A stretch of DNA of 64,000 nt, from positions 124,001 to 188,000 of the forward strand of contig JAUNTX010000002.1 in NCBI GenBank assembly GCA_030538475.1, given 5' to 3'. The first letter of the stretch is position 1. Every line of letters starts with the position of its first letter. Shown here piece by piece: positions 1-8,360 of the stretch. The notes beneath the pieces were generated by a model. The model made no database searches and was not told the origin of the DNA. It saw only the letters and a program-made list of their open reading frames with translations. Origin of the DNA: Dermabacter sp. (lineage in GTDB: Bacteria; Actinomycetota; Actinomycetes; Actinomycetales; Dermabacteraceae). A program made the translations under genes and the position numbers.

Positions 1-2
1 GG

Positions 3-356
3 TGGGTGATCGACGACTGGAGCGATGAACTGGGCCTCGACTACTGGGGGATTCGCACCGGACGCGGCACCGAGGGCATCGACGGCGTTCTCATGCCCAG
101 AAGCGCCCGCCCCCACATGTCGCCCGATCACCTGCACGACGAGCACGAAGGGTACGACACCTCCCCCGTCGGCGCCCGCGCCGCCTCGCAGGTGACCGTC
201 GCCGTGGATGACCTCGAGGAAGCATGCGCGCGCGTAGTGCAGCACGGCGGCGAAGTCATTGGCCGCCCCCTGCACATCCCCCACTTCGGTTCCTTCCAGG
301 ACGTGCGCGACCCCGAGGGTACGCTCCTCGTGCTGGGCCACAGCACGCAGTTCTGA
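3..356 (+). CDS. VOC (glyoxalase/bleomycin-resistance) family protein, 5' truncated
   Basis: The reading frame is open to the left edge, so the N-terminus lies outside the window. The visible 117 or so residues have the second half of a vicinal-oxygen-chelate module: a DLEEAC helix, a GGEV turn and a final strand with DPEGTLLVLG, where the Glu is a usual metal ligand position. The aromatic-rich start (DYWGIRTG) matches the strand before the central loop of the first VOC repeat. Substrate cannot be read from the sequence. The downstream kinase starts 27 bp later with its own promoter-like hexamer. Confidence 0.8.
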   Translation, partial: WVIDDWSDELGLDYWGIRTGRGTEGIDGVLMPRSARPHMSPDHLHDEHEGYDTSPVGARAASQVTVAVDDLEEACARVVQHGGEVIGRPLHIPHFGSFQDVRDPEGTLLVLGHSTQF

Positions 357-370
357 GGCGCCCGCGCGAG

Positions 371-376
371 TAGAGT
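371..376 (+). promoter_or_regulatory. Leaderless -10 element for the PfkB kinase gene
   Basis: TAGAGT lies exactly 7 nt before the ATG at 384. This is the spacing expected when transcription starts at the initiation codon. No Shine-Dalgarno-like purine run precedes the start. Confidence 0.45.
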
Positions 377-383
377 CGTGGCC

Positions 384-1316
384 ATGCCCCGCGTTTTGCA
401 CACCGCCCAGGCCCTCGTGGACATCACGATCGAACTGCCGCACCTGCCCGAACGGGGCAACAACGTCAACGCCGCGGCCCTGCCCACCGCGACGGCGGGC
501 GGCGCCGTGACCATCGTGGTGGCGGCGGCCCGCACGGGCGCGAGCGCGGTCCACGGCGGCGCCCACGGCGAAGGCCGCAACGGCGACCTCGTGCGCGAGA
601 CGCTTCGTGAGAACGGCGTGGCCTTCAGCGCCCCCATGACCGAAGGGCGCGATACGGGCTCGTGCTACGTCTTTCTCGAACCCTCCGCCGAACGCACGTT
701 CGTGACCTGCTACGGCGCCGAACGGGACATCAGCGAAAAATCGCTCAGCACGCTGAATCCCCAGAGTGGCGACCTCGTGTGCGTGAGCGGCTACAGCCTC
801 TTTCCGCCCACCCGGGATCCCCTGCTCGCGTGGCTGAAGAGTCTCGATCCGGGCGTCATCGTGGTCCTGGATCCGGGCGCCCCGTTCGCCGATTTCCCGG
901 GGGCGCTGCGCAGCGAGGTCCTCGGGCTCACCGGCGTGTGGACCTCGAACGCCGACGAGGCGCGGGCCCTCACGGGCGAGGCCGACGCCGCCCGCACCCC
1001 GGCCGCGCTCGCCCCGCTCTTGCCGGACGGCGCGGTCATCATCGTGCGCGACGGGCCGCGCGGCTGCTGGGTCCACGAGGACGGGCGCACTACCGCCGTG
1101 CCCGGCTTCCCGCAGGTGCCGGTGGATACGAACGGCGCGGGCGATACGCACACGGGCCTGTTGCTCGGCGAGCGCGCGCTCGGCGCCCCGTGGGTCCTCG
1201 CGGCGCGGCGCGCGAACGCGGGCGCGGCGATCAAGGTGACGCGCAAGGGGCCGATCACGGCGCCGCACCGCGCCGATATTGACGCCTTCCTTGCCGCCCA
1301 CACAGCCACCGTGTAG
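384..1316 (+). CDS. PfkB family carbohydrate/nucleoside kinase
   Basis: A 310-residue ribokinase-fold sugar or nucleoside kinase that transfers the ATP gamma-phosphate to a small hydroxyl substrate in the cytoplasm. The C-terminal PfkB signature DTNGAGDTH (about residue 250) carries the catalytic Asp and the anion-hole GAGD. The substrate-end signature near the N-terminus is weak (LPERGNNVNA). A GTG at 378 is in frame, but the ATG at 384 fits the leaderless -10 hexamer better. The short lid and non-canonical N-terminal motif leave the substrate undefined (ribose, fructose, adenosine or other). Confidence 0.85.
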   Translation: MPRVLHTAQALVDITIELPHLPERGNNVNAAALPTATAGGAVTIVVAAARTGASAVHGGAHGEGRNGDLVRETLRENGVAFSAPMTEGRDTGSCYVFLEPSAERTFVTCYGAERDISEKSLSTLNPQSGDLVCVSGYSLFPPTRDPLLAWLKSLDPGVIVVLDPGAPFADFPGALRSEVLGLTGVWTSNADEARALTGEADAARTPAALAPLLPDGAVIIVRDGPRGCWVHEDGRTTAVPGFPQVPVDTNGAGDTHTGLLLGERALGAPWVLAARRANAGAAIKVTRKGPITAPHRADIDAFLAAHTATV

Positions 1317-1389
1317 CCCCACCCGATACGATGGCGCGGTACACACCACGCCCATGTCGAAAGCCACGGCAGAAGGGGAGGCCCGATTC

Positions 1390-1872
1390 GTGAGCCTGTT
1401 CGACTTGACCGCCCGCAGCATCGATGGACGCGAGGTGGCGCTCTCGGAGTATCGGGGGCAGGTGTGCCTCGTGGTCAATACCGCGAGCGAATGCGGTTTC
1501 ACCTCGCAATACGACGGCCTGGAAAAGCTCTACGCGACCTATCGGGACCGGGGCTTCACCGTGCTGGGCTTTCCGTGCAACCAGTTCCGGGGGCAGGAGC
1601 CGGGCACGGATGAGGAGATCGCGGACTTTTGCTCCACGACCTTCCAGCTCACCTTTCCCATGTTTTCTAAAATCGACGTCAACGGCCCCGATGCCCACCC
1701 GGTGTTTTCGTGGCTCACCGCCCAAAAGGGTGGCGTGCTCGGTGGCCGCATCGCCTGGAACTTCACGAAGTTCCTCGTGGGCCGCGACGGGGAGGTCATT
1801 CGCCGTTTCGCCCCGCCCATTCCTCCGCATCGGATCGCCCGCGCCATCGAGCGGGCCCTCGATGCCTCGTAG
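1390..1872 (+). CDS. Glutathione peroxidase family (probably thioredoxin-dependent)
   Basis: A 160-residue thiol peroxidase that reduces hydrogen and organic peroxides in the cytoplasm. The family signature is complete: NTASECGFT with the catalytic Cys, FPCNQFRGQEP with the active-site Gln, and WNFTKFLV with the Trp/Asn pair. Cys replaces selenocysteine, as in bacterial BtuE/GpxA enzymes, which usually take electrons from thioredoxin. The GTG at 1390 has a GGGGAG ribosome site 9 nt upstream and gives the normal family N-terminus (VSLFDLTARS). An in-frame ATG at 1354 would add an unconserved 12-residue extension. Confidence 0.92.
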   Translation: MSLFDLTARSIDGREVALSEYRGQVCLVVNTASECGFTSQYDGLEKLYATYRDRGFTVLGFPCNQFRGQEPGTDEEIADFCSTTFQLTFPMFSKIDVNGPDAHPVFSWLTAQKGGVLGGRIAWNFTKFLVGRDGEVIRRFAPPIPPHRIARAIERALDAS

Positions 1873-1902
1873 TCTCATCACCTCCTGAAAGGGGAGCCAT
1901 TC

Positions 1903-3009
1903 ATGGAAGCACTCGTCGGACTCGGCGTTGGCGCGATCGGCCTCATCGTCGCCGTCATCGTCATTGGCGCCATGCTGTTCGGGGGCCTGCGCACCTCCAT
2001 TTTCTTCACCGTGAAGACCCAGGAAAACGTCATCGTGGAGCGCTTCGGCAAGTTCCAGCGCGTGGCCAAGCCCGGCCTCAACACGAAGACCCCGTTCGTG
2101 GACACGCTGACCCGCCCGATCTCGCTGCGCATTCAGCAGTTGGAAGTGAACATCGAGTCCAAGACCAAGGACAACGTGTTCGTGACCGTCCCCGTGGCCG
2201 TCCAGTACGTGATCCGCGAAGAGTCGGTGCAGGACGCCTACTACCGCCTGTCGAACCCCGAGGCGCAGATCCGTTCCTACGTGTTCGACACGGTGCGCTC
2301 CGCGCTGTCCGGCCTGGATCTCGATCAGGCGTTTGAATCGAAGGACGACATCGCCCGCTCGGTCGAAGCCACGCTGTCCACGCGGATGCAGGAGTTCGGC
2401 TTCAACATCGTCAACACCCTGGTCCAGGACATCTCGCCGGATCAGCGCGTGCGCGATTCGATGAACTCGATCAACGCGGCCCAGCGCGACCGCGTGGCCG
2501 CGCAGTCGCTCGCGGAAGCCGACAAGATCAAGCGCGTGACCCAGGCCGAAGCCGAGGCCGAATCCAAGCGCCTTCAGGGTGAGGGTGTGGCCGCGCAGCG
2601 CAAGGCCATCGCGATGGGTATCGCGGAGCAGTACGAAATGCTGCGCCGCGTGGGCATCGAGGGCACGGCCGAACAGCTGCTGCTCATGACCCAGTACTTC
2701 GACACGATGCAGGACGTGGCCCGCAACGGCCGCAGCAACGTCCTGTTCCTCCCCTCGAACCCGGGCAGCGTGGGCTCGATGGGCGAAGAGATCCGTTCGG
2801 CGCTCCTGCAGGCGCAGGTGGCCGACGACGTCATCAACGGCGACCCGAGCCCCGTCGAGCCCGCCGATGGCGATGGCGACACGGAGTCGAAGGATGCCCG
2901 CCAACGGGCGCGTGAGCAGGCGGCCCAGCGGGCGCGCCGAGCGCAGCAGCAGGCCCGCGAGCAGGCCGAGGATATTGCTCGGACTGCCCGCGAGCGCTTC
3001 CAGAAGTAG
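1903..3009 (+). CDS. SPFH/band-7 (stomatin/HflK-HflC-like) membrane protein
   Basis: A 368-residue protein with one N-terminal transmembrane segment (about 5-30). It is followed by an SPFH domain (about 35-190: TQENVIVERFGKF, LRIQQLEVNI) and a long charged helical region with AEAEAESKRL repeats typical of band-7 oligomers. The last 50 residues are an Arg/Gln/Ala-rich coiled-coil tail. Such proteins form membrane microdomain scaffolds and often modulate FtsH-type proteases. A GGGGAG site sits upstream of the ATG. It ends 3 bp from the converging aldo/keto reductase, with no obvious terminator between them. Confidence 0.92.
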   Translation: MEALVGLGVGAIGLIVAVIVIGAMLFGGLRTSIFFTVKTQENVIVERFGKFQRVAKPGLNTKTPFVDTLTRPISLRIQQLEVNIESKTKDNVFVTVPVAVQYVIREESVQDAYYRLSNPEAQIRSYVFDTVRSALSGLDLDQAFESKDDIARSVEATLSTRMQEFGFNIVNTLVQDISPDQRVRDSMNSINAAQRDRVAAQSLAEADKIKRVTQAEAEAESKRLQGEGVAAQRKAIAMGIAEQYEMLRRVGIEGTAEQLLLMTQYFDTMQDVARNGRSNVLFLPSNPGSVGSMGEEIRSALLQAQVADDVINGDPSPVEPADGDGDTESKDARQRAREQAAQRARRAQQQAREQAEDIARTARERFQK

Positions 3010-3012
3010 GTT

Positions 3013-3933
3013 TTAGCGCCCGAGCAGGGCGCCACTCAGGTCGCGAAGGTCCTCCTGGCTCACCTCGAGCTGGAGGGCCTTTGCGCTGTCCTCAATGGAT
3101 GCGGGGCGGGAGGCGCCAGGGATCGGGATGACGTGATCGCCGAGCGAGAGCTCCCACGCGAGCACGACCTGCTGCGGGCTCACGCCGTAGCGTTCGGCCA
3201 GGCGGGCGATCGCGGGGAAGCGCTCGCCGACGGCGGCGGCGCCGCCGCCGGTGCCGCCGAGCGGCGACCACGGCACGAAGGCGATGCCGTGCTCGGCGCA
3301 GAACTGGAGCTCGGGGTAGCTCGTGTGGTGGAAGCGGGGCGAGAACTCGTTTTGGACAGCGGCGAGGTTGCCGTCGCCGAGCACGTCGAGCGCAATCTCG
3401 ATTTCTTCGACGCTCGCGTTGGAGATGCCGATGTTGTGGATGTGGCCCTCGTCCTTGAGGACGGCGAGGGTCTCGATGGCTTCGGCGTAGGTGCGGGTGC
3501 GGTCGGGTCGGTGCAGGTAGTAGAGGTCGATGGCATCGACGCCGAGGTTGCGCTTGGACTTGACGACCGCGGTGCGGAGGTAGCCGACGGAGGAGTCGCG
3601 GCCCCACTTTTCGCCCGCGGAGCGAGTGATGCCGCCCTTGGTGGCGACGGTGATGGCGGAGCGGTCGAAGTCGGGGTGTTCGGCGGCGTAGGCGGTGAGG
3701 GCGTCGGCGACGGCGCGCTCGTTGTGGCCCGTGGTGTCGAAGCTCGGGGCGTAGATGTCGGCGGTGTCCAGGAGGGTGATTCCGGCGTCGAGGGCGGCGG
3801 CGATGACGGCGCGGGCCTCGTCGGTGCTCTTCGCGTCTCCCCTGCCCATGGACAGCGGCATCGCGCCGAGTCCGATGGGGCTGACGTTCAGGCGTCCGAT
3901 GCGGCGGGTGGTGGTGTGTGCAGTCTCAGTCAT
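3013..3933 (-). CDS. Aldo/keto reductase
   Basis: A 306-residue NADPH-dependent (beta/alpha)8-barrel oxidoreductase. The catalytic tetrad is visible as Asp56 (LLDTADIY), Tyr61, Lys99 (ATKGG) and His141 (YYLHRPD). The C-terminal IPIPGASRP motif binds the cofactor phosphate. The sequence resembles the AKR11/AKR13-type general stress reductases; the substrate is unknown. The ATG is preceded by TAGGCT at 6 nt, which suggests a leaderless mRNA. Confidence 0.92.
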   Translation of the reverse strand: MTETAHTTTRRIGRLNVSPIGLGAMPLSMGRGDAKSTDEARAVIAAALDAGITLLDTADIYAPSFDTTGHNERAVADALTAYAAEHPDFDRSAITVATKGGITRSAGEKWGRDSSVGYLRTAVVKSKRNLGVDAIDLYYLHRPDRTRTYAEAIETLAVLKDEGHIHNIGISNASVEEIEIALDVLGDGNLAAVQNEFSPRFHHTSYPELQFCAEHGIAFVPWSPLGGTGGGAAAVGERFPAIARLAERYGVSPQQVVLAWELSLGDHVIPIPGASRPASIEDSAKALQLEVSQEDLRDLSGALLGR

Positions 3934-3962
3934 GGGTTTAGCCTATGCCCATGGGCGGGGAC

Positions 3963-5144
3963 TTACCGTCCGTGCGCGCGGCGGAGCCGTTCGAGGATCG
4001 CTTCGAGGCTGCGGGTGGGGGTGCCGAGGTTGAGGCGTTCGAAGCCGGGGCCGCCGAAGCGGGCGCCGTCGTCGAAGAACGCGCAGGCCTCTTCGCGGTG
4101 GATGCGGGCCAGTTCGGCGGGGGCGATCCCGAGGGCCCGGAAGTCGAGCCACTGGAGGTAGGTGCCTTCGAGCGGGGGGATCACGACCTCGGGGAAGTGG
4201 GCGGCGAAGAAGGCGCGACTCATGCGGTCATTGTGCGCCACAAAGTCCAGGAAGGCGTCGAGCCAGCCTTCGCCGGAGGTGTAGGCGATGTCGGTCGCGG
4301 TGATGCCGATCGAGGGCAGGAAGTGGAAGCCCCACGCGGCGAGTTCGGCCGTGAAGCGGGCGCGGAGGTCGGGGCTGGGAATGAGGGCGTAGCTCGTGAC
4401 GAGGCCGGGGATGTTGAACGTTTTGGAGGGGGCGCTCAGCACGATGGTGCGCTCGGCGGCGTCGCTGCCCAGGGTGGGAAACGGGATGTGCGTGTGGCCC
4501 TCGTGCACCAGGTCCCAGTGGATGTCGTCGGAGATGACCGTGAGGTTGTGCTCGCGGGCTATCGCGGCGAGGGCTTCGAGTTCGGCCCGGGTCCATACGC
4601 GTCCCGTGGGGTTGTGGGGGCTGCACAGGAGGAGCGCGGTGGTGCCCTCTTCGCGGGCGGCGCGGGCCACTTGGTCCAGGTCGATGCTGTAGCGCCCGTC
4701 CTCGAAAAGGAGCGGCACGTCCCGCAGGCGCCGCCCGGTCCCGCCGATCGCATCGAACATGGGCGGGTAGGCGGGGGTCATGAGGATGATGCCGTCGCCG
4801 GGCGCACTCGCGGCGCGGATGCTCGCGTACATGCCGGTGACCACGCCGGGCACGGGCGCGATCCACTCGCTCTGAATGGCCCAGTCGTGGCGGCGCTCGC
4901 ACCAGTTCTGGATGGCGGTGAGGAAACCGTCGTGCGGGTGGGTGTAGCCGAGCACGCCGCTGTTCAGGTAGTCGATGAGGCCGTCGCGGATTTCGGGGGC
5001 GAGCGGGAGATCGAGGTCGGCGACGGAGACGGGCACGGTGCCCTCGGGCACGCACGGGTTGGCCTCGCGCATCGATTCCCACTTGTACGACCCGGTGCCC
5101 GTGCGGTCGATGAGGGTCTCGAAGTCGTAGCGGGCGCTGTTCAC
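3963..5144 (-). CDS. MalY/PatB-type PLP-dependent aminotransferase (cystathionine beta-lyase-like)
   Basis: A 393-residue fold-type I PLP enzyme. It has the MalY/PatB hallmarks: an N-terminal Y-K-W-E motif, VADLDLP, CSPHNPTGR before the PLP-binding SDDIHWDL, and SAPSKTFNIPG with the PLP Lys. Family members cleave cystathionine or other cysteine-S-conjugates, and MalY also represses the maltose regulon. The GTG at 5144 has GAGGAG 7 nt upstream. It lies 10 nt after the stop of the LacI-family gene, so the two form an operon. The open frame extends further upstream, but that stretch overlaps the regulator and is not conserved. Confidence 0.88.
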   Translation of the reverse strand: MNSARYDFETLIDRTGTGSYKWESMREANPCVPEGTVPVSVADLDLPLAPEIRDGLIDYLNSGVLGYTHPHDGFLTAIQNWCERRHDWAIQSEWIAPVPGVVTGMYASIRAASAPGDGIILMTPAYPPMFDAIGGTGRRLRDVPLLFEDGRYSIDLDQVARAAREEGTTALLLCSPHNPTGRVWTRAELEALAAIAREHNLTVISDDIHWDLVHEGHTHIPFPTLGSDAAERTIVLSAPSKTFNIPGLVTSYALIPSPDLRARFTAELAAWGFHFLPSIGITATDIAYTSGEGWLDAFLDFVAHNDRMSRAFFAAHFPEVVIPPLEGTYLQWLDFRALGIAPAELARIHREEACAFFDDGARFGGPGFERLNLGTPTRSLEAILERLRRAHGR

Positions 5145-5154
5145 GGGGCACTCC

Positions 5155-6321
5155 TCAGACGGCGGGGGCGGCGGGGAGCGTCGTCGCTCCCTCGAAGAAC
5201 TCCCATTCAAACACGTGCCGCCGATACGGGGCGTCCTGGCGGGCAAGCGCCCGGCCCACAACGATCCCCGCCATCCGGTCGAACACGTTGCTCACCCCGT
5301 AGTGGCTGATGGCCTCGCCCGCGTTCTGCGCTTCGGCGATCGTGCCCATCGAGATGATCTCGAGATCCTCGGGCACGCGCACGCCGAGCTTGGAGGCGGC
5401 GAAGGCGAGGTTCTGGGCGAGGTGGGCGCTCATCGCGATGACCGCGGTGGGCCGGTCCTTGCGCATGAGCAGGTCCAGGCAGAAAGCGTAGGTATCGGCG
5501 CGGGAGGCCCCGGCGCTGCGCACGAGGTTCTGGGCCGACGGGTCATCGCCCCACGCGCGAGCGGCGTCGAGGAAGGCGCGCGTGCGCGCGGCGTGGGGGT
5601 GGGTCGAGTCCTGGGACCGGGTGCGGGTCAGCATGGCCACCGAGGGGTGGCGGGTGCGCAAGCGCCGATACGCCTTCGTGATCGCGGGAAGGGCGCTCGA
5701 GGAGATGACATCGAATCCTTCGGCGTCGAGGACGTCCGACAGGGCCACGATCTCGATGCCCGAGCGCGCCAGGGTGCGGGTGCGCTCGATGCCGTCGGCC
5801 TGGTGATCGACGCCGGAGACGAGGGCGGCGTCGGACGCATACCCGGTGAGGAACGCGTACCAGGTGTCGTCGGTGAGGACCACGGTCGAGAGGTTCTTCG
5901 GCAGGGCGGCGGTGCGGACGGCGCGCGTGAGGGCGTGGCCCCACGGATCGGAGATGGTGCCGAGCGCGAGCACGATGGCGTTGGATTTGCCGGTGCGCAT
6001 GGCCCGCGCGTACCGATTGGGGGTGTACCCGAGCTTCTTGGCCGCGGCCCTGACCTTGCGTTTCGTGGCTTCCGAGCCCGAGGACTGGCTGCCGTCGCGG
6101 CCGGAGAGCACGAAGGACGCGGTGGCGAGCGACACCCCGGCCGCGGAGGCGACGTCCTTGAGGGTGACCGCCTTCTTCTTCGTGAGGCGATCAGCGGGCG
6201 CCTCGACGGGGGTCACGGGTGAGGCGCGGGAGGCGAGGAGATCCACCGAAGCGTTATCCGCGGTCATCCAACGCCCCCCCCCCGCGATTCCACGCGGCGC
6301 GCGCGCTTCGGTCCCACGCAT
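5155..6321 (-). CDS. LacI family transcriptional regulator
   Basis: A DNA-binding repressor or activator with an N-terminal helix-turn-helix (TLKDVASAAGVSLATASFVL, then NRYARAM hinge) and a periplasmic-binding-protein-like sensor core that reaches the C-terminus (RRHVFEWE). The HTH starts about 48 residues in, which is unusually late. I chose the ATG at 6321 because GAGG lies 6 nt upstream. The ATG at 6267 gives a more normal length but has only a G10 run before it. The gene precedes patB and probably controls it and itself. The ligand cannot be inferred. Confidence 0.87.
   Translation of the reverse strand: MRGTEARAPRGIAGGGRWMTADNASVDLLASRASPVTPVEAPADRLTKKKAVTLKDVASAAGVSLATASFVLSGRDGSQSSGSEATKRKVRAAAKKLGYTPNRYARAMRTGKSNAIVLALGTISDPWGHALTRAVRTAALPKNLSTVVLTDDTWYAFLTGYASDAALVSGVDHQADGIERTRTLARSGIEIVALSDVLDAEGFDVISSSALPAITKAYRRLRTRHPSVAMLTRTRSQDSTHPHAARTRAFLDAARAWGDDPSAQNLVRSAGASRADTYAFCLDLLMRKDRPTAVIAMSAHLAQNLAFAASKLGVRVPEDLEIISMGTIAEAQNAGEAISHYGVSNVFDRMAGIVVGRALARQDAPYRRHVFEWEFFEGATTLPAAPAV
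6274..6283. repeat. C10/G10 homopolymer tract at the LacI N-terminus
   Basis: Ten consecutive C (G on the coding strand) lie between the two candidate starts (6321 and 6267) of the LacI-family gene. A change by one base would shift the frame from the upstream start, or alter the leader of the downstream start. Confidence 0.85.
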
Positions 6322-6356
6322 TGTCACCTCGTGTCTCACCTACGAAAGATAGTCAC

Positions 6357-6385
6357 ATCGTACCCCGACCTACCACGCGGTCGAA
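6357..6385 (-). promoter_or_regulatory. Promoter and candidate operator of the lacI-patB operon
   Basis: On the minus strand TTCGAC (6380-6385) and TACGAT (6357-6362) are separated by 17 nt and lie upstream of the LacI gene. An inverted repeat CGACC-N8-GGTCG (6366-6383) fills the spacer and touches the -35. That is a reasonable place for an autorepressor to bind. Confidence 0.5.
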
Positions 6386-6419
6386 AATAATCCGGCCGTA
6401 AGGCGTCCTAGTGGTCACC

Positions 6420-7916
6420 TCATGGCCGCAGCTGGCCCAGCACCTCGTTGAGCGCCTCTGTACTGGAGGGATGCGTCCAGATGCCGTCACGCAAAGCGCT
6501 CGCGCTCACGCCGGTCCTCATCGCGAGAGCCACGAGGTTGATGACCTCCTGGCTGTCGATGTGGAAGAGCCTCGCGCCGAGGATCAGGTCAGTGTCCGCA
6601 TCCACGACAACGTTGATGAGGCCGCGGGTATCCCCCATCGCCTTCGGGCGCGGCATCGCCTTCACCTGGGCCACGGGCACGGTGGCCGTGCGGATCGCAT
6701 AGCCCTGCTCGCGCGCGGCGCTTTCCGTGAGGCCGACGGCGGACAGCGGCGGGGTGAGGAAGATGGTGGTGGGCACCGCGACGCGATCCTTGACGGACCT
6801 CGTGCCCGTGCCCGCGAGCTGGTCGCGCACGATCCGGTAATCGTCGAGCGACACGTAGGTCTGCTGCGGGCCGCCGTTGACATCGCCGACCGCGTAGACC
6901 CCGGGGGCGCTCGTGCGCAGGTACTCGTCCACGCGCACCTCGCCCCGCTCGCCGAGGGCGATGCCCGCGTTCTCGAGCCCGAGTCCCACGGTCGCGGGGG
7001 CGCGGCCCACCGCGAGCAGCACCGCGTCGGCGGCGATACTCTGCTCCGTACCCGCGACGCTGACGCGCACGGCCAAGTCGCCGTTCCTCGCATCCCCCGT
7101 GATCTCGTGGGTGTGGGCGTGATCGATGATGCGCACGCCTTCGCCGTCGAGGACCTCGCGCACCGCGTCGCGCACGGGGGCGTCCTCGTTACCAAGGATC
7201 GTCTCGGAGCGGTTGAGGATGCTCACCTTCGAGCCGAAGCCCGCGAAGATCGAGGCGAACTCGAGCGCGATCGGCCCGCCGCCGATGATGACGAGTTGGG
7301 CGGGCAGGGGGTCGATGTGCTGGATGGTCGTGGAGGTGAGGATGCCGCGCTCGGCCGTGGCCATCTCCGCCACGCCGTCGAGCGCGATGGCGGCGCCGCC
7401 GTCCCGGATCGAGTCGTCGATGCCCGCGATGTCGCCCGGGATCACCGGCACGGCCCCGGTGTTGATGACCACCGTGGGCGCCTCGACCACGAGCCTCTCG
7501 CCGCCCTGGGTGACCTCGATGCGGTAGGTCTCGCCCTCGGGGGCGAGCATCCGCGCGCGGCCCTGAACGAGCATGACCTGCTCCACGGTGTCGAGCATCG
7601 AGAAGTTCGCGGCGCGCACGCGGTCGATCAGGGAGTCGCGCGCCGCGACGCCGCGACGGAACTGAGCGGCCTCGTCTGCGCCAGTTTCCGCCGCCCCCGC
7701 GCGCAGGGTCCGGGCCACGTCGGCCTGGTGCACGAGCGCCTTCGTGGGCACGCAGCCGATGTTGATGCACGTGCCGCCGGACATCATGGAGGACTGTTCG
7801 ATCACCGCGACGCGCGTGCCCTTGGACCCGAGGTCGGCGGCGAGGGTCTTGCCTGCTTTGCCCCACCCGAGAATGGCGAGATCGACTGTGATGGTGGTGT
7901 GCGCTGTATCCGTCAT
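6420..7916 (-). CDS. Pyridine nucleotide-disulfide oxidoreductase (dihydrolipoamide/mercuric reductase-like)
   Basis: A 498-residue class I flavoprotein disulfide reductase. It has an N-terminal FAD site (LAILGWGKAGKTLAADL), a redox-active CINIGC pair, an NAD(P)H Rossmann segment (IIGGGPIALEFASIF) and a C-terminal dimer domain ending THPSSTE, where His-Pro..Glu is the catalytic dyad. The first glycine motif is GWGKAG instead of GxGxxG, as in the RclA/YkgC-type subgroup linked to reactive chlorine and copper stress. RclA-like function is inference. TAATCT lies 7 nt before the ATG, so the mRNA is probably leaderless. Confidence 0.87.
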   Translation of the reverse strand: MTDTAHTTITVDLAILGWGKAGKTLAADLGSKGTRVAVIEQSSMMSGGTCINIGCVPTKALVHQADVARTLRAGAAETGADEAAQFRRGVAARDSLIDRVRAANFSMLDTVEQVMLVQGRARMLAPEGETYRIEVTQGGERLVVEAPTVVINTGAVPVIPGDIAGIDDSIRDGGAAIALDGVAEMATAERGILTSTTIQHIDPLPAQLVIIGGGPIALEFASIFAGFGSKVSILNRSETILGNEDAPVRDAVREVLDGEGVRIIDHAHTHEITGDARNGDLAVRVSVAGTEQSIAADAVLLAVGRAPATVGLGLENAGIALGERGEVRVDEYLRTSAPGVYAVGDVNGGPQQTYVSLDDYRIVRDQLAGTGTRSVKDRVAVPTTIFLTPPLSAVGLTESAAREQGYAIRTATVPVAQVKAMPRPKAMGDTRGLINVVVDADTDLILGARLFHIDSQEVINLVALAMRTGVSASALRDGIWTHPSSTEALNEVLGQLRP

Positions 7917-8027
7917 GCCCCTTAGATTACGAGCTTGCCGCCGATGGTGGGACGAAAGTGCCACGCTGAGCCGTGATAGCTCACCCTGGAGGGCCCATCA
8001 CAGGGGACCTCTGCCCATCCGGCGGGG

Positions 8028-8360
8028 CTACAGCAGGTTGACGAGCAGGACGTAGGTGAGGGTCCCCGCGCCGATGCTCAGGAGGGTGCGCCGCCCGCCC
8101 CAGAGGTGGACCACGATGGTGACCGCCGCCGCGAGGACGGCGTGCAGGACCGCGTGGGGCTCGGCCAGCAGGGCGCCGCGGAACGTGGTGAGCGCAAGGA
8201 TTACGAGGATCCCGGCGGGCATCCACAGGGCCATCGCCCGCACGATGCCGGAGGCGCGCAGCGGCTCGAGGATCGCAAACGGGAGGGCGCGCAGAGCGAA
8301 CGTGATCGCGAGGATCGTGACGAGCACGGCGGCCAGGTACCACGGGTTCAGCTCAGTCAT
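8028..8360 (-). CDS. azlD: AzlD family branched-chain amino acid exporter subunit
   Basis: A 110-residue protein with three to four transmembrane helices (about 8-28, 40-60, 65-85, 92-108) and the conserved TFALRALPF near the first helix. It overlaps the end of azlC by 8 bp. AzlC/AzlD pairs (BrnFE in corynebacteria) export branched-chain amino acids or methionine across the membrane. Confidence 0.9.
   Translation of the reverse strand: MTELNPWYLAAVLVTILAITFALRALPFAILEPLRASGIVRAMALWMPAGILVILALTTFRGALLAEPHAVLHAVLAAAVTIVVHLWGGRRTLLSIGAGTLTYVLLVNLL

Noticed and set aside
1255..2904. 549-residue open frame antisense to the peroxidase and SPFH genes
   Set aside because: Its product is His/Arg/Asp-rich low-quality sequence with no family pattern; it is a mirror of GC3 bias in the sense genes. 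The same holds for other long antisense frames such as 6411-7925 (+), 15165-16418 (-) and 37619-39187 (+).
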